Shown one piece after another: positions 44,052-56,388 of a stretch of DNA of 64,000 bases. The DNA comes from Panaeolus papilionaceus (taxonomy: Eukaryota > Basidiomycota > Agaricomycetes > Agaricales). The stretch covers positions 62,001-126,000 of the forward strand of contig JADNRZ010000038.1 of the NCBI GenBank assembly GCA_015501605.1, read 5' to 3'. Under the pieces are notes generated by a model that saw only the letters and a list, made by a program, of their open reading frames with translations, did not search any database and was not told where the DNA came from. Numbering within the stretch: position 1 is the first letter of the stretch; each line of letters opens with the position of its first letter. A program made the translations under genes and the position numbers.

Positions 44052-46064
44052 GATGTTATGCTTGTATCAGTTTAAGTAGAGTCTGGGTCAGCGCGCAGAA
44101 CTCTTGTGTGCTGGTAAAGTAGATCTGTTACGGCGCAGGGATTAGCGAATGACCAGGGGACTGAGGAAGGATGAAGACATACATCTTTACTCCCAGAAAT
44201 GAGATGCCAATATGCCCAAGTCGGAGGCCAGTATAAAAGGTGATAACACAAGACGGAAAAGCAAGATATAAATATGTTCCCCGATGACGAGTCACGTCTT
44301 GGTACTTATATTCAAACAGGGTGCGCCGGTGCTACGGTTCCTAGCTGCGTAAGGACCCGTAGACCTCCATACCAATAATACATCGAATCTGGCATCTGAT
44401 CTTGTTCGGCGCTTCGAATAGATACCTACCAATGATGATGCATTGTTAATAGAACAAAAGCAGATGGACGTATTAGCAAAGACAATTCCGAGGCTGTGAG
44501 GACAAGACCAAGACCAAGCAGGCGGAAATGGAAAAGCAAGGCCAAACGAAAAAGTGTGCGGTAATGACACCAAAACAGGGTATAAATGGATGGCTTTCCG
44601 TAGACCTAGATTCAAATTTCTAACTTCAAACCCTTGTGTCGGAGTTCAAAAACGGGGTTTGGAGAATGTGTGCATTTGAAGATGCAAACCGCAGCATCGC
44701 AACTTCAAATAAATGAAACATGTTGAACAACTAATAATGTCCAAATATGGTAGTGATAAGATAAGGAACATTGAGAGGGACACATCTGAGTCCTGCTCCT
44801 CTTTCCCAACTCTACTACGCTATATCCCGTCACAGTCAAGGAATTAACGACGACGATGGTTCCGAACGGAAGATGATCATGACTGCCGAAAACGAGGACA
44901 ACGAAGACGACGAGCTCGTGTATATCGAATGTGACATGAGTGAGTCACACCATCCCTTGCTCACACTCATCACGCCACCAACCCAAAAGCGGATTCACGG
45001 ATGTTTTATCATCTTATTTCGACGTTTAGAAATCTAGAGAGGGGGGTAGGTACCCTCTTCCAAATTTTGAGTTTGAAAACGCTGGAAGATGTTTGATGAG
45101 GACCCCGGAATGTATAGTCAGTCATTATTTCAACATCAAGCCTATTTAGTGGTCATATTTGAAGATATTTCTTCAAATCAGGTCTACGGAAAGCCATCCA
45201 ATTGCAAATTGGCAGAACTTGTTCACAACATGCTCGACCCTGGGTTACTTAAGTTGGCTTTGTAGGAATACGCAAACCTGTGCCTTCTTCCATTGGACGT
45301 GCTGATAGTTGACGGCGTGGGTTTTTATATTCTCGGGCTGTGTCACTGTGTCTGCATGATGGAGTCAGGAGTTGCGCTTTAGAGCTCTGGGGGGGAGAGG
45401 AAAAAATTGAATGACGACTGAATTTAGATTGGTTGTTGAGCTGATGATCGTGATGCTCATCGAAAATACCCCATGATGGAGAGATGAGACAATTCAAACA
45501 TGCGAAAGCCGCGCAAAATCTGTTTGAAATTGCCGCTGATTTCCTACAACGAGGCGCGGTTCAGATGATTGAACACTACCTTCCTTGACATTAGTTCCCT
45601 GAAATCCAGGCGAAGACTTGTGTAGGGGATATTGGGGTGCTTTCGGGAAGACACTGATAGAAAAGAGGTGCGATTCCTAAAAAGACAAGACATGGCATAA
45701 AATGAAATCCTTGAGGATAGTCGGAAAGCCACGCTTGCAGACCCAGGTGACAATGTTCAAGCAGGAGGAGAATAGGGCGATGCAGATTGAATTTTTCTCG
45801 TTATTACAAGCGGGGCTGATATGCCGGCTTCATAAGAATATATACAGCTGAAGTCCATCTTTGAGGTTTGAGATTAGAAAAGGAGGAGAACAAGAGTCGA
45901 CGACACTCCGTCATGATACCTGGAATAGTCTCGTAAGCACATTTCAATTACTTATGAATACATCTAAGACGCCACAAGGAAATTGGTAAAGGAATGACAC
46001 TCACATCAGCTATGGTTGCTGGATTTACAAATGGTGACAACATAATTGTAGTAGCTGGCACTCC
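44052..46064. other. Gene-poor 2 kb with a MITE-like inverted repeat
   Basis: No gene supported. The stretch contains the inverted-repeat element at 44587-45200. Open frames here are short and lack homologous features. Confidence 0.55.
44587..45200. mobile_element. MITE-like element, 614 bp, inverted ends
   Basis: The 21-mer TGGATGGCTTTCCGTAGACC(T) at 44587 recurs inverted at 45180-45200, and the similarity runs on weakly (AGATTCAAAT against GATTTGAAG). No coding capacity and no clear target duplication were seen, so the family is not assigned. Confidence 0.65.
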
Positions 46065-46495
46065 CTAGAAACAGCAACAACATGGGCAGCAGCACATGGC
46101 GGTGCAAATACCTGCTAGGCTGTGTGGCATAAAATTGGAAGGTAGGATAGAACGACCGTCAGACAAGCCCTGACGCTCATAATAACAGGTGCACATACCA
46201 AGCACAAGGCAATAGAGCCGCCGCACCTGAGGATGAATTATTACCTTGAACCTGTTGGACATATACCACCTGGGGTTGAGGGTGAGGAGCATATGGCTGC
46301 TGCCCTTGGTATGATTGATATGGTGATCCCTGGTAACTTTGGTAGGGCTGAGACTGGGGCATCTGCGGATCTGAAAGTAGTACTTTTATCAGTACTTCGT
46401 TGAACTTAAGTGAACGACAAAGTATACATACGTGAGCCGTAGTATGCCTGCCCAGGCTTCTCGATAACAGGTGGGTAATATCCTTGGTGCGACAT
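46065..46495 (-). CDS. CYSTM-module protein, Tyr/Gln-rich
   Basis: Three exons give about 85 residues. Exon 1 is MSHQGYYPPVIEKPGQAYYG. Exon 2 has the YQSYQG repeats followed by YVQQVQGNNSSSGAAALL. Exon 3 is short, ending CLAGICTAMCCCPCCCCF just before the stop at 46065. A Pro/Gln/Tyr-rich cytoplasmic part plus a Cys-packed membrane segment at the very C-terminus is the pattern of the CYSTM family, tail-anchored proteins linked to stress tolerance. The last intron (about 46198-46110) is inferred because it alone joins the frames into the CYSTM tail. Confidence 0.7.
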
Positions 46496-47584
46496 TCTGG
46501 CTACTGGAAAGCGGGTTTGCGGTCGACAAAAGCTGTCTTCAGGTGCGCAATCTTCTGTTCAATTGATATTCACTAGGTTCACGAATATCTGTATTCTGTA
46601 AGCCGACGACTAGATCAGATCCAGAAGTAGGTAGTCCGCAAGTGATGCCTAGAATCAATGGAGGGGATGTTAGACAGATGTCCGTCCAGAACTAATACAA
46701 AGTAAAAGAGAAACAAGGAGCGTTTGGGTCTTGGCTCGACTTACAATTTGCGGATTCTGGGAGTTAAGAATTCCGGGCCGACCCCGCTTTGAGAACACAC
46801 CGACGCGCCTGCTTGATTCGAATTCGTTGCAGGCAGGGATAAACGCCACTCGCAATCCAAAGCTTTTACGCTGATAGAAGATGAGAACAAGAAGGAAAGG
46901 AAGACACGCCAGTCACCCGGCCCTTTTTGAATGAATTGGAAACCCAGATTTCCATACAACGGTGTACAAGAGGCTCATGTTTAACCCGTTCAACTGCGCT
47001 TCATAAGAGGATTACTGACAATTCTTCAAAGGCTTTCGACTCCTTGAGGCCATGTGGAACCCGAATGGCGCAGTTCTATAATTAAATGCAATGCAGAAAC
47101 CGCAGACAAGTGGCGGACGAACCCCGAAGGCTGTGAAAGCTGTGTACAATTCATGTGTGAACATTTTACCTAAGCAGCTTGATATATCTTATCTGGAGAA
47201 TCTTATCTTTTGCTGCTTTTGGGACTTTTGGGACGCACCTTGGTTTGTCATTTCTTGTCAATGTCATTCGAGTTCGGCTTACCACGCATTTTTATGTGTC
47301 CTGGATACTAAGCACAGACGTCTCCCAGTGTCCCCAACCGTCGTTGCAAATGACTCGAACCCGATGGGTGACTCGAGCGAATAACCTGGTCGAGCTAAAC
47401 TATAGATGGTCGGGACCGCTCAGTGCTGGATATTCTGATTCGAAGGCTTGATCGAAGGATCTGCAGGGTTTCATGTTGACGAGCCTGACCGGCTAGAATA
47501 TGTATAAAGTATTGAAAATTCGAACAGTGTTGTGTCACAACCTTCCTTTCAAACGTTCACCGCCTTCCAAAGTTCCGAGATTCG
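46496..47584. other. Intergenic region upstream of the interrupted F-box gene
   Basis: No gene supported; frames of 60 to 97 codons look random. A TATA-like TATGTATAAAGT near 47500 precedes the F-box gene start by about 85 bp. Confidence 0.5.
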
Positions 47585-47676
47585 ATGACTTCAATATTCG
47601 ACCTACCCTCCGAGACGCTGGCCACTGTATTCGAAATTGGAGTGCACGCCTGGGGAGTTGAATATCTTCACCACGT

Positions 47677-49401
47677 TTTTTTTTTTTTTTTTAAATTCCG
47701 GATTTATTGTCCTGTAGAGACCACTCTATGTAGGACATCGGCTCGCGTGTAATGCTAGTAGTATACTAGAAATATAAAACATTTTCCTGGACCATCCCTC
47801 AGCATCTCTAAGGGCTCACCCCGAGTGATCGCTCCCCTTGAGATCCGGCACAGGAACGCCGTTTTCGGGACTGGTCTTCTCCTCTCGTCGTAATCCTCTC
47901 GTCCTGCTCCGATGTGTGCACTGGGATCAGGTGCATCCTGTCTTCGACGGCTTGTCAAGCTGGTGTGCGTGACGCGTGCGGATGCTTGTAGTTGCAGGTG
48001 TTGTAGACACTCCGCTTTTGTCTATCGCTGTTGACCGCTGTTCTTTATGGTTCTGGGGAACCTTCCCGTCTCTTGGATGTACGTGAGCATGGCCCAGGTG
48101 TACTCTTCGCTTGCTAGAATTTTGCTAGTATCGCCTTTTGCCTCTTTGATTTTCTCGTGCATCCTCCTTCTTTGTCGTCTGTAAGCAGGGCAATCGTGGA
48201 TGAAGTGGTTGAGCGTCTCCTTGGCGCCTGTATTGCATTTATTACATAGGTCGGAGGGCGCGAGTTTTCTCTTGTAGAGATAGGCATTTAGCGGGTAGTG
48301 TCTGGTTCTGATTCTGACGAGCTGAGAGAGTTGAAATCTGTTGAGTTTGTTAGCGAGGCTGTGGAAGTTGGAGAATTTGAAATCGTCTTCGATTCCCTCG
48401 TATTTGAGAGATCGCGGAGACTTCACCCATAGATCGTTGGACTGTTGGCTTAGCACCTTCTTGGCCTCCTGCTTGAGCGCCGATTTGCTGGTAGGGAGGG
48501 TGTTGCGTAGACATCTGGGAAGGTCCTCGCTTCTCGACATCATTCCTTTGGCCGCGTTCTTGGCTTCTTGATCGATGTCTTCGTTCCTTTGAACTTCACT
48601 ATGCGCTGAGATCCACCTGATCTTGAATAGTGGCCCCGAGCCAGTGTCTGCATAGCGCCGTACATAGTTGTCGCAGAGTCTGTAGAATTCGTTCTTCAGG
48701 TATTCGGCTGGGCCTTTCGTCCTCGAGGTGATGGTTTTGATGACACTCTGGTTGTCGACGTATATGCTAATATCTTGCCTCCGTAGCATATAGCTGGCCT
48801 TGGTGATTAGCAACCATATAGCTAGGATTAGACCTACCATTTCGGCTTCGTATGTCGAGTGCTTGTCCTTTGGTCCTAGATGAACATGTCTGGTTGCTCT
48901 GGGCTCATCCTCGTCGCCGAGGTGTATTGATGCTGCTGCTCCTACTGACTCGTCTATGCCCGAGCCGTCCGTGTAGATTTTCACCCTTGCCTCGTCCTGT
49001 TCTTCCTCTATGATGGACTGCTCCCTGGTAGTGGCGATGTGGGTGGTGAAGACGGGGTTTGAGTCGTATGGCCTTGTTTTGGTTGAGAACTTCTCCACTA
49101 GGTCCGGGTTGATGTTGTGTAGCCTCGCCAGTTTGTCAATTGGGCCTTGGTGTTTGATGTTCTTGTCCTTCTGTTGGTACGCCCGCTTCACTACCTTGTG
49201 CAGCACGTGGTTGTCTGGGAGGGTGCATAGTCGAATGTAGGACCTTTTGCTGATGTATTGGAGGAGGGATTCCATTGGTGGCAGTTTTGCATGTGCGTTG
49301 AGGTCGTCCGCCGCTGTGCCCTTGAGTGCTCCCGTGATCGCTAGGGCTGCTGTTTTTTGGATAGCTGTGAGTCGTCTGAGTGCCGTTGTTGACCCTTTCG
49401 C
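47677..49401 (-). mobile_element. 5'-truncated non-LTR retrotransposon (LINE) with poly(A) tail
   Basis: On the minus strand the element ends in a 17-base poly(A) (T-run 47676-47692). It begins abruptly at 49401 inside ORF2, the usual 5' truncation. The direct repeat ATCTTCACCACGT at 47664-47676 and 49402-49414 is the target-site duplication. Only the last third of the LINE is present. The RNase H domain suggests a Tad- or I-type clade; the clade is not certain without the RT core. Confidence 0.93.
48022..49399 (-). CDS. LINE ORF2 fragment: RT thumb, RNase H and Cys/His motif
   Basis: The frame is open from the truncation point. It starts with an RT thumb-like segment (TAIQKTAALAITGALKGT), then a complete RNase H with IYTDGSG, TYEAEMVG, IYVDNQS and WISAHSEVQRNEDID. 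The D-E-D-D active-site residues are in place. It ends with CNKC-x8-H-x4-C, a zinc-knuckle-like motif common at the end of fungal LINE ORF2. No in-frame stop or frameshift is seen, so the insertion is young. The RT palm and endonuclease are missing, so it cannot move by itself. Confidence 0.85.
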
Positions 49402-51034
49402 ATCTTCACCACGTATCCCTCGTCTGCAAAGACTGGCACCTAATCACCAACTCGCACCCACATTTGTGGGGAATCCTGGATATCGAGAAAACAGTGGTGC
49501 CTGTCCGGGCGGAGCAATTATATAACCAGCTCGTCCGAGCCAAGGAGGCACCTTTGGACGTTACTTGCCATGCTTCAAGCAACGCCTTGAGATATGAGGT
49601 CATCACTAACTCCCTGGCACGGCTTCGTCGCAACTTCGTTCGATTGCAAGTTCCCGTTCACTTTTTGTTGGTGGCAAATGTCAACTGCAATGACATTCTC
49701 AATGGTCTGGAAGTCCTCGACTTGTATTGGGGTGGTCAGAACCCTAATGCTGATGTTTCGCACTTCTTTGAAGGCGTTGAAGTACGTTCTCGCCCAAAGC
49801 TGTACTCATTCTCCGCGCACTCCCTCCCACACTCATGGATCAAGGCCTTTCTCTCTCCCTCGTTCACCCACTTCCGCCTTCATAACACTTCCAACCGCCG
49901 ACCCTCGCACCTCGCAACCACCTCTCCCATCTCAGAAACCCTCGGATATCTTTCGAAAGTACCAAACGTAACGTCACTCGAGCTACAAGATTTAGATGTC
50001 TATCGACTCCCCCAAAACACTACCATCCCTGCACATGACACATCATTGAGGATTCCCCTACCACACCTCCAACATCTCGAGCTCACAAATGTCGTTTACA
50101 AAGGCGCCATTCTCCACGCGATTGAAGCGCCTTCACTCCTCTCCTTGGTCATCCGCAGCTCCGCGCACAACCGAGGGCAACGGGGGAGATTCTATGCCAA
50201 CTGGTACTACATACCCAACGATACCCTCCCATTGCGCGCACACGACACAGCAGAGGCTTACGGCTCCCTCATCCCATTCTTCGTTGAATGGAGTAACCCG
50301 CTGAGAACACCCATAAATCTGCACACCCTCGAACTCCACAATGTCCTCACTGCACAGGGCACCTCATTCCTCATTCTATGGTTGCACAGACTACCCAACC
50401 TTGTCCGCCTCATTATCACTGACGAACTTGATATCGCTCAACTTGAAGGCTCTGCCCTCGATGAAGCGGAATCTTCTACGTCCCAGGACGCACGAACAGA
50501 GTCAAACTTGTACCATGCGCTTTCACACCAGCTTATGAATTTGAGCACTGCGAAGATGGAGTGGCTTTGCCCGTTTCTTACCATCCTGCATCTTGATGAT
50601 GTGAATATTGCGGCGGATAGTGTTATGGCTATTGCCCGAGCTCGAGGCAGGATTGCGTCAGACAGTGCAGTCCCTGAACCCACGCAGACAAGTAGACCTA
50701 CCGTCCTTCATAGACTGACGACGCAGTTGTGTTCTTGTCTGTCGAAGGAGGAGCGAGACGAGCTTGATTCGTTGATCAAAGAAGTAGAGTGTACATGTGT
50801 TAAGTGTGGATTCCAGTCTGCGATGTAGAAACACTTCCAGCGTGTGTAGGTTGTAGGTTGCTCATGACAAAATTGATGTCTGTCTCGCTGTCGTCGGTAG
50901 AGCGTCTAACAATGACTCATATAATCGAGCAACTCTATCCTACAACGTACATCAAGTCAATGCAAAATATAAATCAAACAGCTAAACAAACAAAAAAAGG
51001 CGTCTCCAGAATGCTAATCTATGGATCTAAATGA

Positions 51035-52893
51035 TTATACCCTCATATCCTCGTCCTTCTCAACTTTCAAGCCAAAGAAGGGCCAGATAGCCGGTGCCTG
51101 CAGATCATCCTGTCCGTCCATCTTGACACCAATAGCGTCTCCCAATTGATAAACAGACTTTTTCTGTACAACTCTGTGTTAGCATCACAACGACGACTCG
51201 ACAGCACTCAACTTACCAATCCCAATGAAACCTTGATAGCAGGAGGACCGGGGGTATACCTATCCAGGGGCTGACGCTCGCCTTTGGGCTTGTTGTCCTG
51301 AAGGACCAGCTTCACGATGTTCTTCGCAGCGATCTCGGCTTGAGAATAAGCGTTGTGGCCTGCTGCGATGGCGCCAAACGCATCGGCTGCATCGCCGATG
51401 GCGAAAATATGGGGATACGGTGACTTGTCTTCCTTTTCTGTCGTGACTGACTCTTCCGAAATTGCCGAGGTGGAAGACGAGCTGCCATCTTTGACGTCGA
51501 GATTCTGCAGCGCGTCTACCAGAGACTCGGCTTTTGGTGCGACAGAGGGAGGAGAAGCGAGCTGAAGAGTACGCAGGACGCGAACTTGATTGTTGCTCTC
51601 ATTCACGACGCTTGGGTCCATTGCTTTTATGAGCTGTGTGTTTGGAACTTGGCCTGTGCATAGAAGCTAGATGCACACGACATCGGTTTCCGTTAGAGAG
51701 ACGACGTAAAGTTATCGATGATGCGCACCAGTAAATCAGCCGCAATCTCGCGACCCGTGACGGTGCGCACGACCTTTTGACCTTGGGCGTTAATTTTGGC
51801 GTTTCCTTCTTCGATGGAATCGAGGTCGAGTCTCTCGCCCAAAATCAGCTCGATACCAATGCTCTCACATGTGCTGAGGACTAAATAAAAAAAGGTTATA
51901 ATCCAATTTATAACATCGCTCTGTAGTTGCCCGACGTACTTTCTTCATGCATTTTCTCATCGAAACGGGGTAACAGCCTTAGTCGTGAATGGAGAAGGGT
52001 GACCTTCTTATCAGGGTATACGGACTTAATATCTGTGGCGAACTCTAAAGAAACCAACAGAAATAAAAACCAATCACTTGTACAGCGTGAAGTAGACTCA
52101 CGAATACCGAGCGCGCCTCCACCGACGACAAGGACTGTAGGGGCTTCTTCCACTGTCTTTTGCTTTCTTTGCAGCCATGCGCATCCCTCGGTTTTTAAGC
52201 CATGATATACTGAGGAACCCTCGGCCTTCCATAAATCAAGAGACGGTGGAAGGTGGGAGCCAAGTGCATAAATGGCATAGTCGAAAGGGATAGTTCGGTC
52301 TGGGAAGCCAAGTTCGGGGAATGATTTCGAGAGGGTGATATGATTTGGTCGGAGTGAAGTGATGGTAGCGTTCACGTAGATGTGGTTCTTCTTCGGAGGG
52401 TCAACAAGGAAAACTTTGGTGTAAGGTACGACTAGTTTGGGGTCAGGACGAGAAAAGATTGGGAGATGTGCACTGCGGCGACTCACAAGCCTTGTATTCA
52501 TGACCGGGTAGTACGGCATATCTGGGCATAACATAGACGTCTATAAATAAGCAATTCGTAAGTACACACCATTCGTAATACAGAGCTCGATTTGGACTAA
52601 CGATTGGCATGTCTGAACGTCACAGTTGACACATCAAATCCATTCAGCCCATGGTCGAATGATAAAATTAAATAGATCGAACTGACGAGTTTCTATCAAT
52701 TAAAAGAACCTGCCAGTCTTCAGGAAGACCCGCAGCAAGAACCTGTGCGGCATGAGCGCCTACGTTAATAGATTGAATGAGCGATCCATATTTAGTTCAA
52801 TCTTGACGGATTTGGTATGCACTAACCTCCGTACGCAGCTCCTAGCACGACAGCTGTTTTGGTGCTCGATGTAGGTGCTGCTCCTCCTCCCAT
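51035..52893 (-). CDS. AMID-like FAD/NAD(P)-dependent oxidoreductase
   Basis: Multiple exons from 52893 (start MGGGAAPTSSTKTAVV) to 51035. The FAD-binding Rossmann loop, VVLGAAYGGAHAA, spans the first intron. The middle has the conserved FDYAIYALGSHLP and the NAD(P) loop VLVVGGGALGI. The C-terminal part has LLCTGQVPN and the second FAD contact YPHIFAIGDAADAFG, followed by AGHNAYSQAEIAAKNI. This is the layout of apoptosis-inducing-factor-2/AMID and type II NADH dehydrogenase-like flavoproteins. Length of about 430 residues fits AMID. A Ser/Glu-rich insert of about 50 residues lies before the GD motif. Location and acceptor in the cell are not shown by the sequence; no obvious mitochondrial presequence is present. 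Confidence 0.85.
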
Positions 52894-54183
52894 GTTAATT
52901 TAATATGTAACAGAGCGGGAGTACGGTATATGGAGGAGTGGTGGATATAGTTAGAGGACAAGGAGAGATACGAGGGAAGCCTTCTTATCAGATAAGACAA
53001 TCGGCCTTTATCGGATGAGCTTTATCAGATTGCAAGTTTATTTTCATCTGCCATCAGAACAGTCACCAAGAGGGTCTTCAGGAACCTTCAATGGACCTGG
53101 GGTAGTGGGGCTCGAGTCTGGTCCATTGCTACGTCCATAGTACTCCAGAGTCCAGAGTCCAGAGTCCATCTAGCCCATCTAGCCCATCAGATAGGCATCA
53201 GTCCCATCATCACTCGCAACAGCGCCAATCACTCGCGATGAGATACATATCTGACTTCGGTTCTCAACTTCAGATTCAGTCGAGTGCCGGTGTTCGTCAT
53301 GTGGTGGTGATCTTCCGAGGTGTCGCAGCTTGGCATACACAAACGTTTGAAGATTTTGCAGGCCGCCGGAGAAAATTTGGGGTCTCCGGGTGTATCAGTA
53401 TAAATATTTAAGCACTGTAAAACGTGCCAGTGTGTACGCCATGCAGCTACGGACGGATTCATTCGTCAGGTATGCGCCTTCATTCGACAACGTAACCTTC
53501 CCTATATGTATGTATGAATTATCCAGTTATAAAGGGGGAATCTGCTTTTTTTTTCTGACCATTATTTTAAATTCCAGCGCATGTGTGGCTTTGGGTGGTC
53601 TTCAAATTCACCACAACTCTGTAGGCAAGCTGATCATTATTATTATCATACCCAGCCCTAGTTCCATGTGAGAAGATGGATTGAACTTGCGGCACTCCGC
53701 ACCGACAATTTGTAAACACCTTCATTTAAGCATTTTTGAGCTCTCGAATCTAGTCTCCCTTGTCGAGGTTACTGCTGATCACCGTGACAACGTCCAGCGC
53801 CTCGGAACATGGATAATCATATAATCCCACTTGCCCTCAGGAGCTTGTATTATAAGCATGACGGTTATGCGAAGTTAAATAGGATTATTGGAGTTTGAAA
53901 AGTGGTGCTACATATTAGATTTATACAACAAATTAGAGACACATAGAAGGATAAATAAATAGACAACAAGGCGCAGATCCATTGTTATATACCACCGAAG
54001 TGCAAGTATTTGGTTAGGGCAAGGGCAATATGAGATGTGCGCAGCCCATGCTCATAGGGTGCTATCATAGGGAGGAAATAGGAACGGGGACCGGTCTTTA
54101 AACGCGCCCCGCAGAGCCCCTGATATGGATGAGAGGCTACCTGTTGACACAAGACGATACGTCGGTTGTGATCATTTCCGAGA
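52894..54183. other. Intergenic region with short tandem repeats
   Basis: No gene supported. At 53146-53170 AGAGTCC repeats three to four times, followed by two copies of ATCTAGCCC. Open frames around 53390-53670 are short and AT-driven. Confidence 0.55.
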
Positions 54184-56388
54184 TCACAACATGTCACCCT
54201 GACGGAGGTTTTGACGCAGGATGGACTCGCGAACACCACTGAGAAGAATACTCATTGATTTGATATCCTGAGCAAGGGTCGATTAGGGTACTTTCCGAAT
54301 GGATTCGTTGAGGCGTACTTACAATGGCAGATGTCTCGTAAACGAAAAACGGTCGTGACTCAGGGGAGAGCTTTTTCTGAAATGAGTGTTAGGTTCGGCG
54401 GTGGTTTCGGAGGAGAAAAACACGTACGTGATATATCCGGAATTTGTCCTTGAAATCTGACGACGGATGGACAGTGATTAGACATAGCAGTTGTAGTGAG
54501 CTAAATGAACAAACATTTTATCACGGTTGGCACGTCATTGGGAAGGTCGCCAAATGTGGGCACATATTTTTTGACCACAACCCCAGAGGCGAGGATGTTT
54601 TCGAGAACATCCATCTGTTCATGCATCAGAGAATGATCCAGCACATGAAAAGGGTAAGTACCTTGTTGAAGAAGAGGATAATATTAGCATGGATTAATAA
54701 CCTGTTACCACACAGATCTCGCCATAGATACAAACTGTCCTCCTGCGAACGCGAAAGTAGGTTGTAAGCAAGTCATCATTAAAACGCAACTGACATGTTC
54801 TTACCAGCCGATTAACTTTGTTATCTTCTTCGAGCATTTGATTAAATGCAAGGGGGGCAAGGAACAGAATTGCTTGGACTACGATCAACTATTAGCCGGC
54901 AAAAACGATATTATGCCTTGAAAAAGTAATTACCATCATCGAAGAACGGCGCCCAAGAGGCGCGCTATTCACCAAGCATGAGAACTGAGAGACAAGGACG
55001 GAAAAAGAAGTAATACAACGAATGACATACCTGATGTCTCGTCCCACCGACGTCCGTGATGATGAATTCTGAATTCGCGTCGCGACCTAAAAAATCTTCA
55101 GGGTTGAATAAGTTTCTTCAAAAGGGTTTCTTTTGGTTGTGTGGTCACCTCTTTCTATCAGGAACGAATGTTCTTCGACTCCCATTGTTTTGATTCGCGC
55201 CCTGATGATGTCCGCTACAGGGTATCGAAATAGTATCAGCAGGTTATTATCAGGGTAGCTTATAAAGCTTACAATCAGTGGGGATATAATTCGCCGTTGC
55301 GATTCGGTCCAGGTCATCCATAAAGCTACAGGTATCATGTTTAAGGGCCAGTGGCAGTGGGAAGGGAATGAACATACAATCCTGACGTGTCTCTCAAACG
55401 AGGTCTTCTCCGTCGTAGGACGTCTTGAATGTCAGCGTCCTTCCAGAAAGCAATGATATCATCACGTTGGGCCGCGAATACAGAAGTAGGATCCAGCTCA
55501 GGCGTCAGCATCGGTCGCACGTCGTAGCTATCCCTAGGGTTGTAACCTGAATTTTTCATCCTCAACAAGGTCTTCCAGCCTGCTCCAGCCCTCACGGACA
55601 TATCCCTTGAATCCGTGCAGTCCGGTGCCAGCATCCTTAAGAGATCGGACTCGATGGAGAAAAGAGGAGATAGTGCGAATCTCATTCGCCTGAGGTATAG
55701 TAGCGTTGACTTAGAGGCGTTTTGGCTCCCAGTATTGTTGGAGTAGGGACCCTGGGGCTCACATTCCTCAGAGAGCGCATCGAGGATGGTCTTTATTGAG
55801 CTGACGGGGTAATTAGGACGATGGTTACAATTCCCAGAAAGTAGCTACACGTACCCAATAATGTTTAGCTGGATGATGATACGCCATACCAGACGTTCGG
55901 TGTCAAAGTGTTTGGGTGCAAATGTCAACTGGAAATCTGGTAGGGTTTGGGGTTAGTTCGGCTGCCCGACGCATCAAAGATATGCCAACGCACTTTTGAG
56001 GAACGAGCTCTGTCATCGACCAACGTTGTCAATAACCAACAAACAGTAATTCACGAACCAAGGCCTACTTTTCCTGATTCAGATTGACCTTCAGGTGGGG
56101 TGAGGTTAGCCCAATAATCCAAGAAAACACAATTTTAAGAGACATACCGAGTAGCAATATTTTCGTCGCCTTCTTGCGCCTCTCTAGCTGCTTGCGCCCC
56201 TCCTGCAATATACTGTCAATTTCTTTTGATATCTTAAGCGCCTGCTCCGCGTTTTCTGCCCGCGTCTGAAGTCGTTCTTCGGAGCCGGATGCTATAGAAG
56301 CACCCCATCGTGACGCCTGTGGTCCTGGGTGAGGTATAGAAGGTGATGTGGGAGGACTTTTTGGTTTGCTTCTCATCTTCAAGGACAT
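54184..56388 (-). CDS. Heterotrimeric G-protein alpha subunit, divergent GTPase motifs
   Basis: At least ten short exons. The start at 56388 gives a basic/Pro-rich leader and the helix ISKEIDSILQEGRKQL. Then come KILLLGQSESGKS (P-loop, split by an intron after GK), NFQLTFAPKHF and the helical domain. Switch I follows (DIIRARIKTMGVEEHSF, with the expected Arg and Thr), then IITDVGGTRHQR (switch II). After these are ILFLAPLAFNQMLEEDNKVNRL, YVPTFGDLPNDVPT and the C-terminal SILRQNLRQGDML. Two motifs differ from canonical G-alpha: DVGGQ has Thr instead of the catalytic Gln, and the NKxD base-recognition motif reads HEQMD in the best frame. The N-terminus lacks a myristoylated MGxxxS. It belongs to the expanded, divergent G-alpha set of mushrooms; partners unknown. 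Confidence 0.82.

Larger units (their letters stand above)
47585..50828 (+). pseudogene. F-box/LRR-like protein gene split by a LINE insertion
   Basis: The 5' part (47585-47676) encodes an F-box start, IFDLPSETLATVFEIGV, and the rest (49402-50828) continues with LVCKDWHLITNSHPHLWGIL. The two are separated by a LINE flanked by an exact 13-bp repeat, and both sides share the same reading frame. Downstream are leucine-rich stretches (HLQHLELTNVVYKGAIL, LHTLELHNVLTAQGTS) of the kind seen in the large agaric F-box family, ending in a Cys-containing tail (CTCVKCGF). With the insertion the frame runs into poly(T) and then a stop, so no full protein can be made. The rest of the gene shows no other damage, which suggests a recent event. 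Confidence 0.85.

Noticed and set aside
53229..53671. Short frames on both strands around an AT-rich stretch
   Set aside because: No start context, domain, intron or signal peptide supports a gene.
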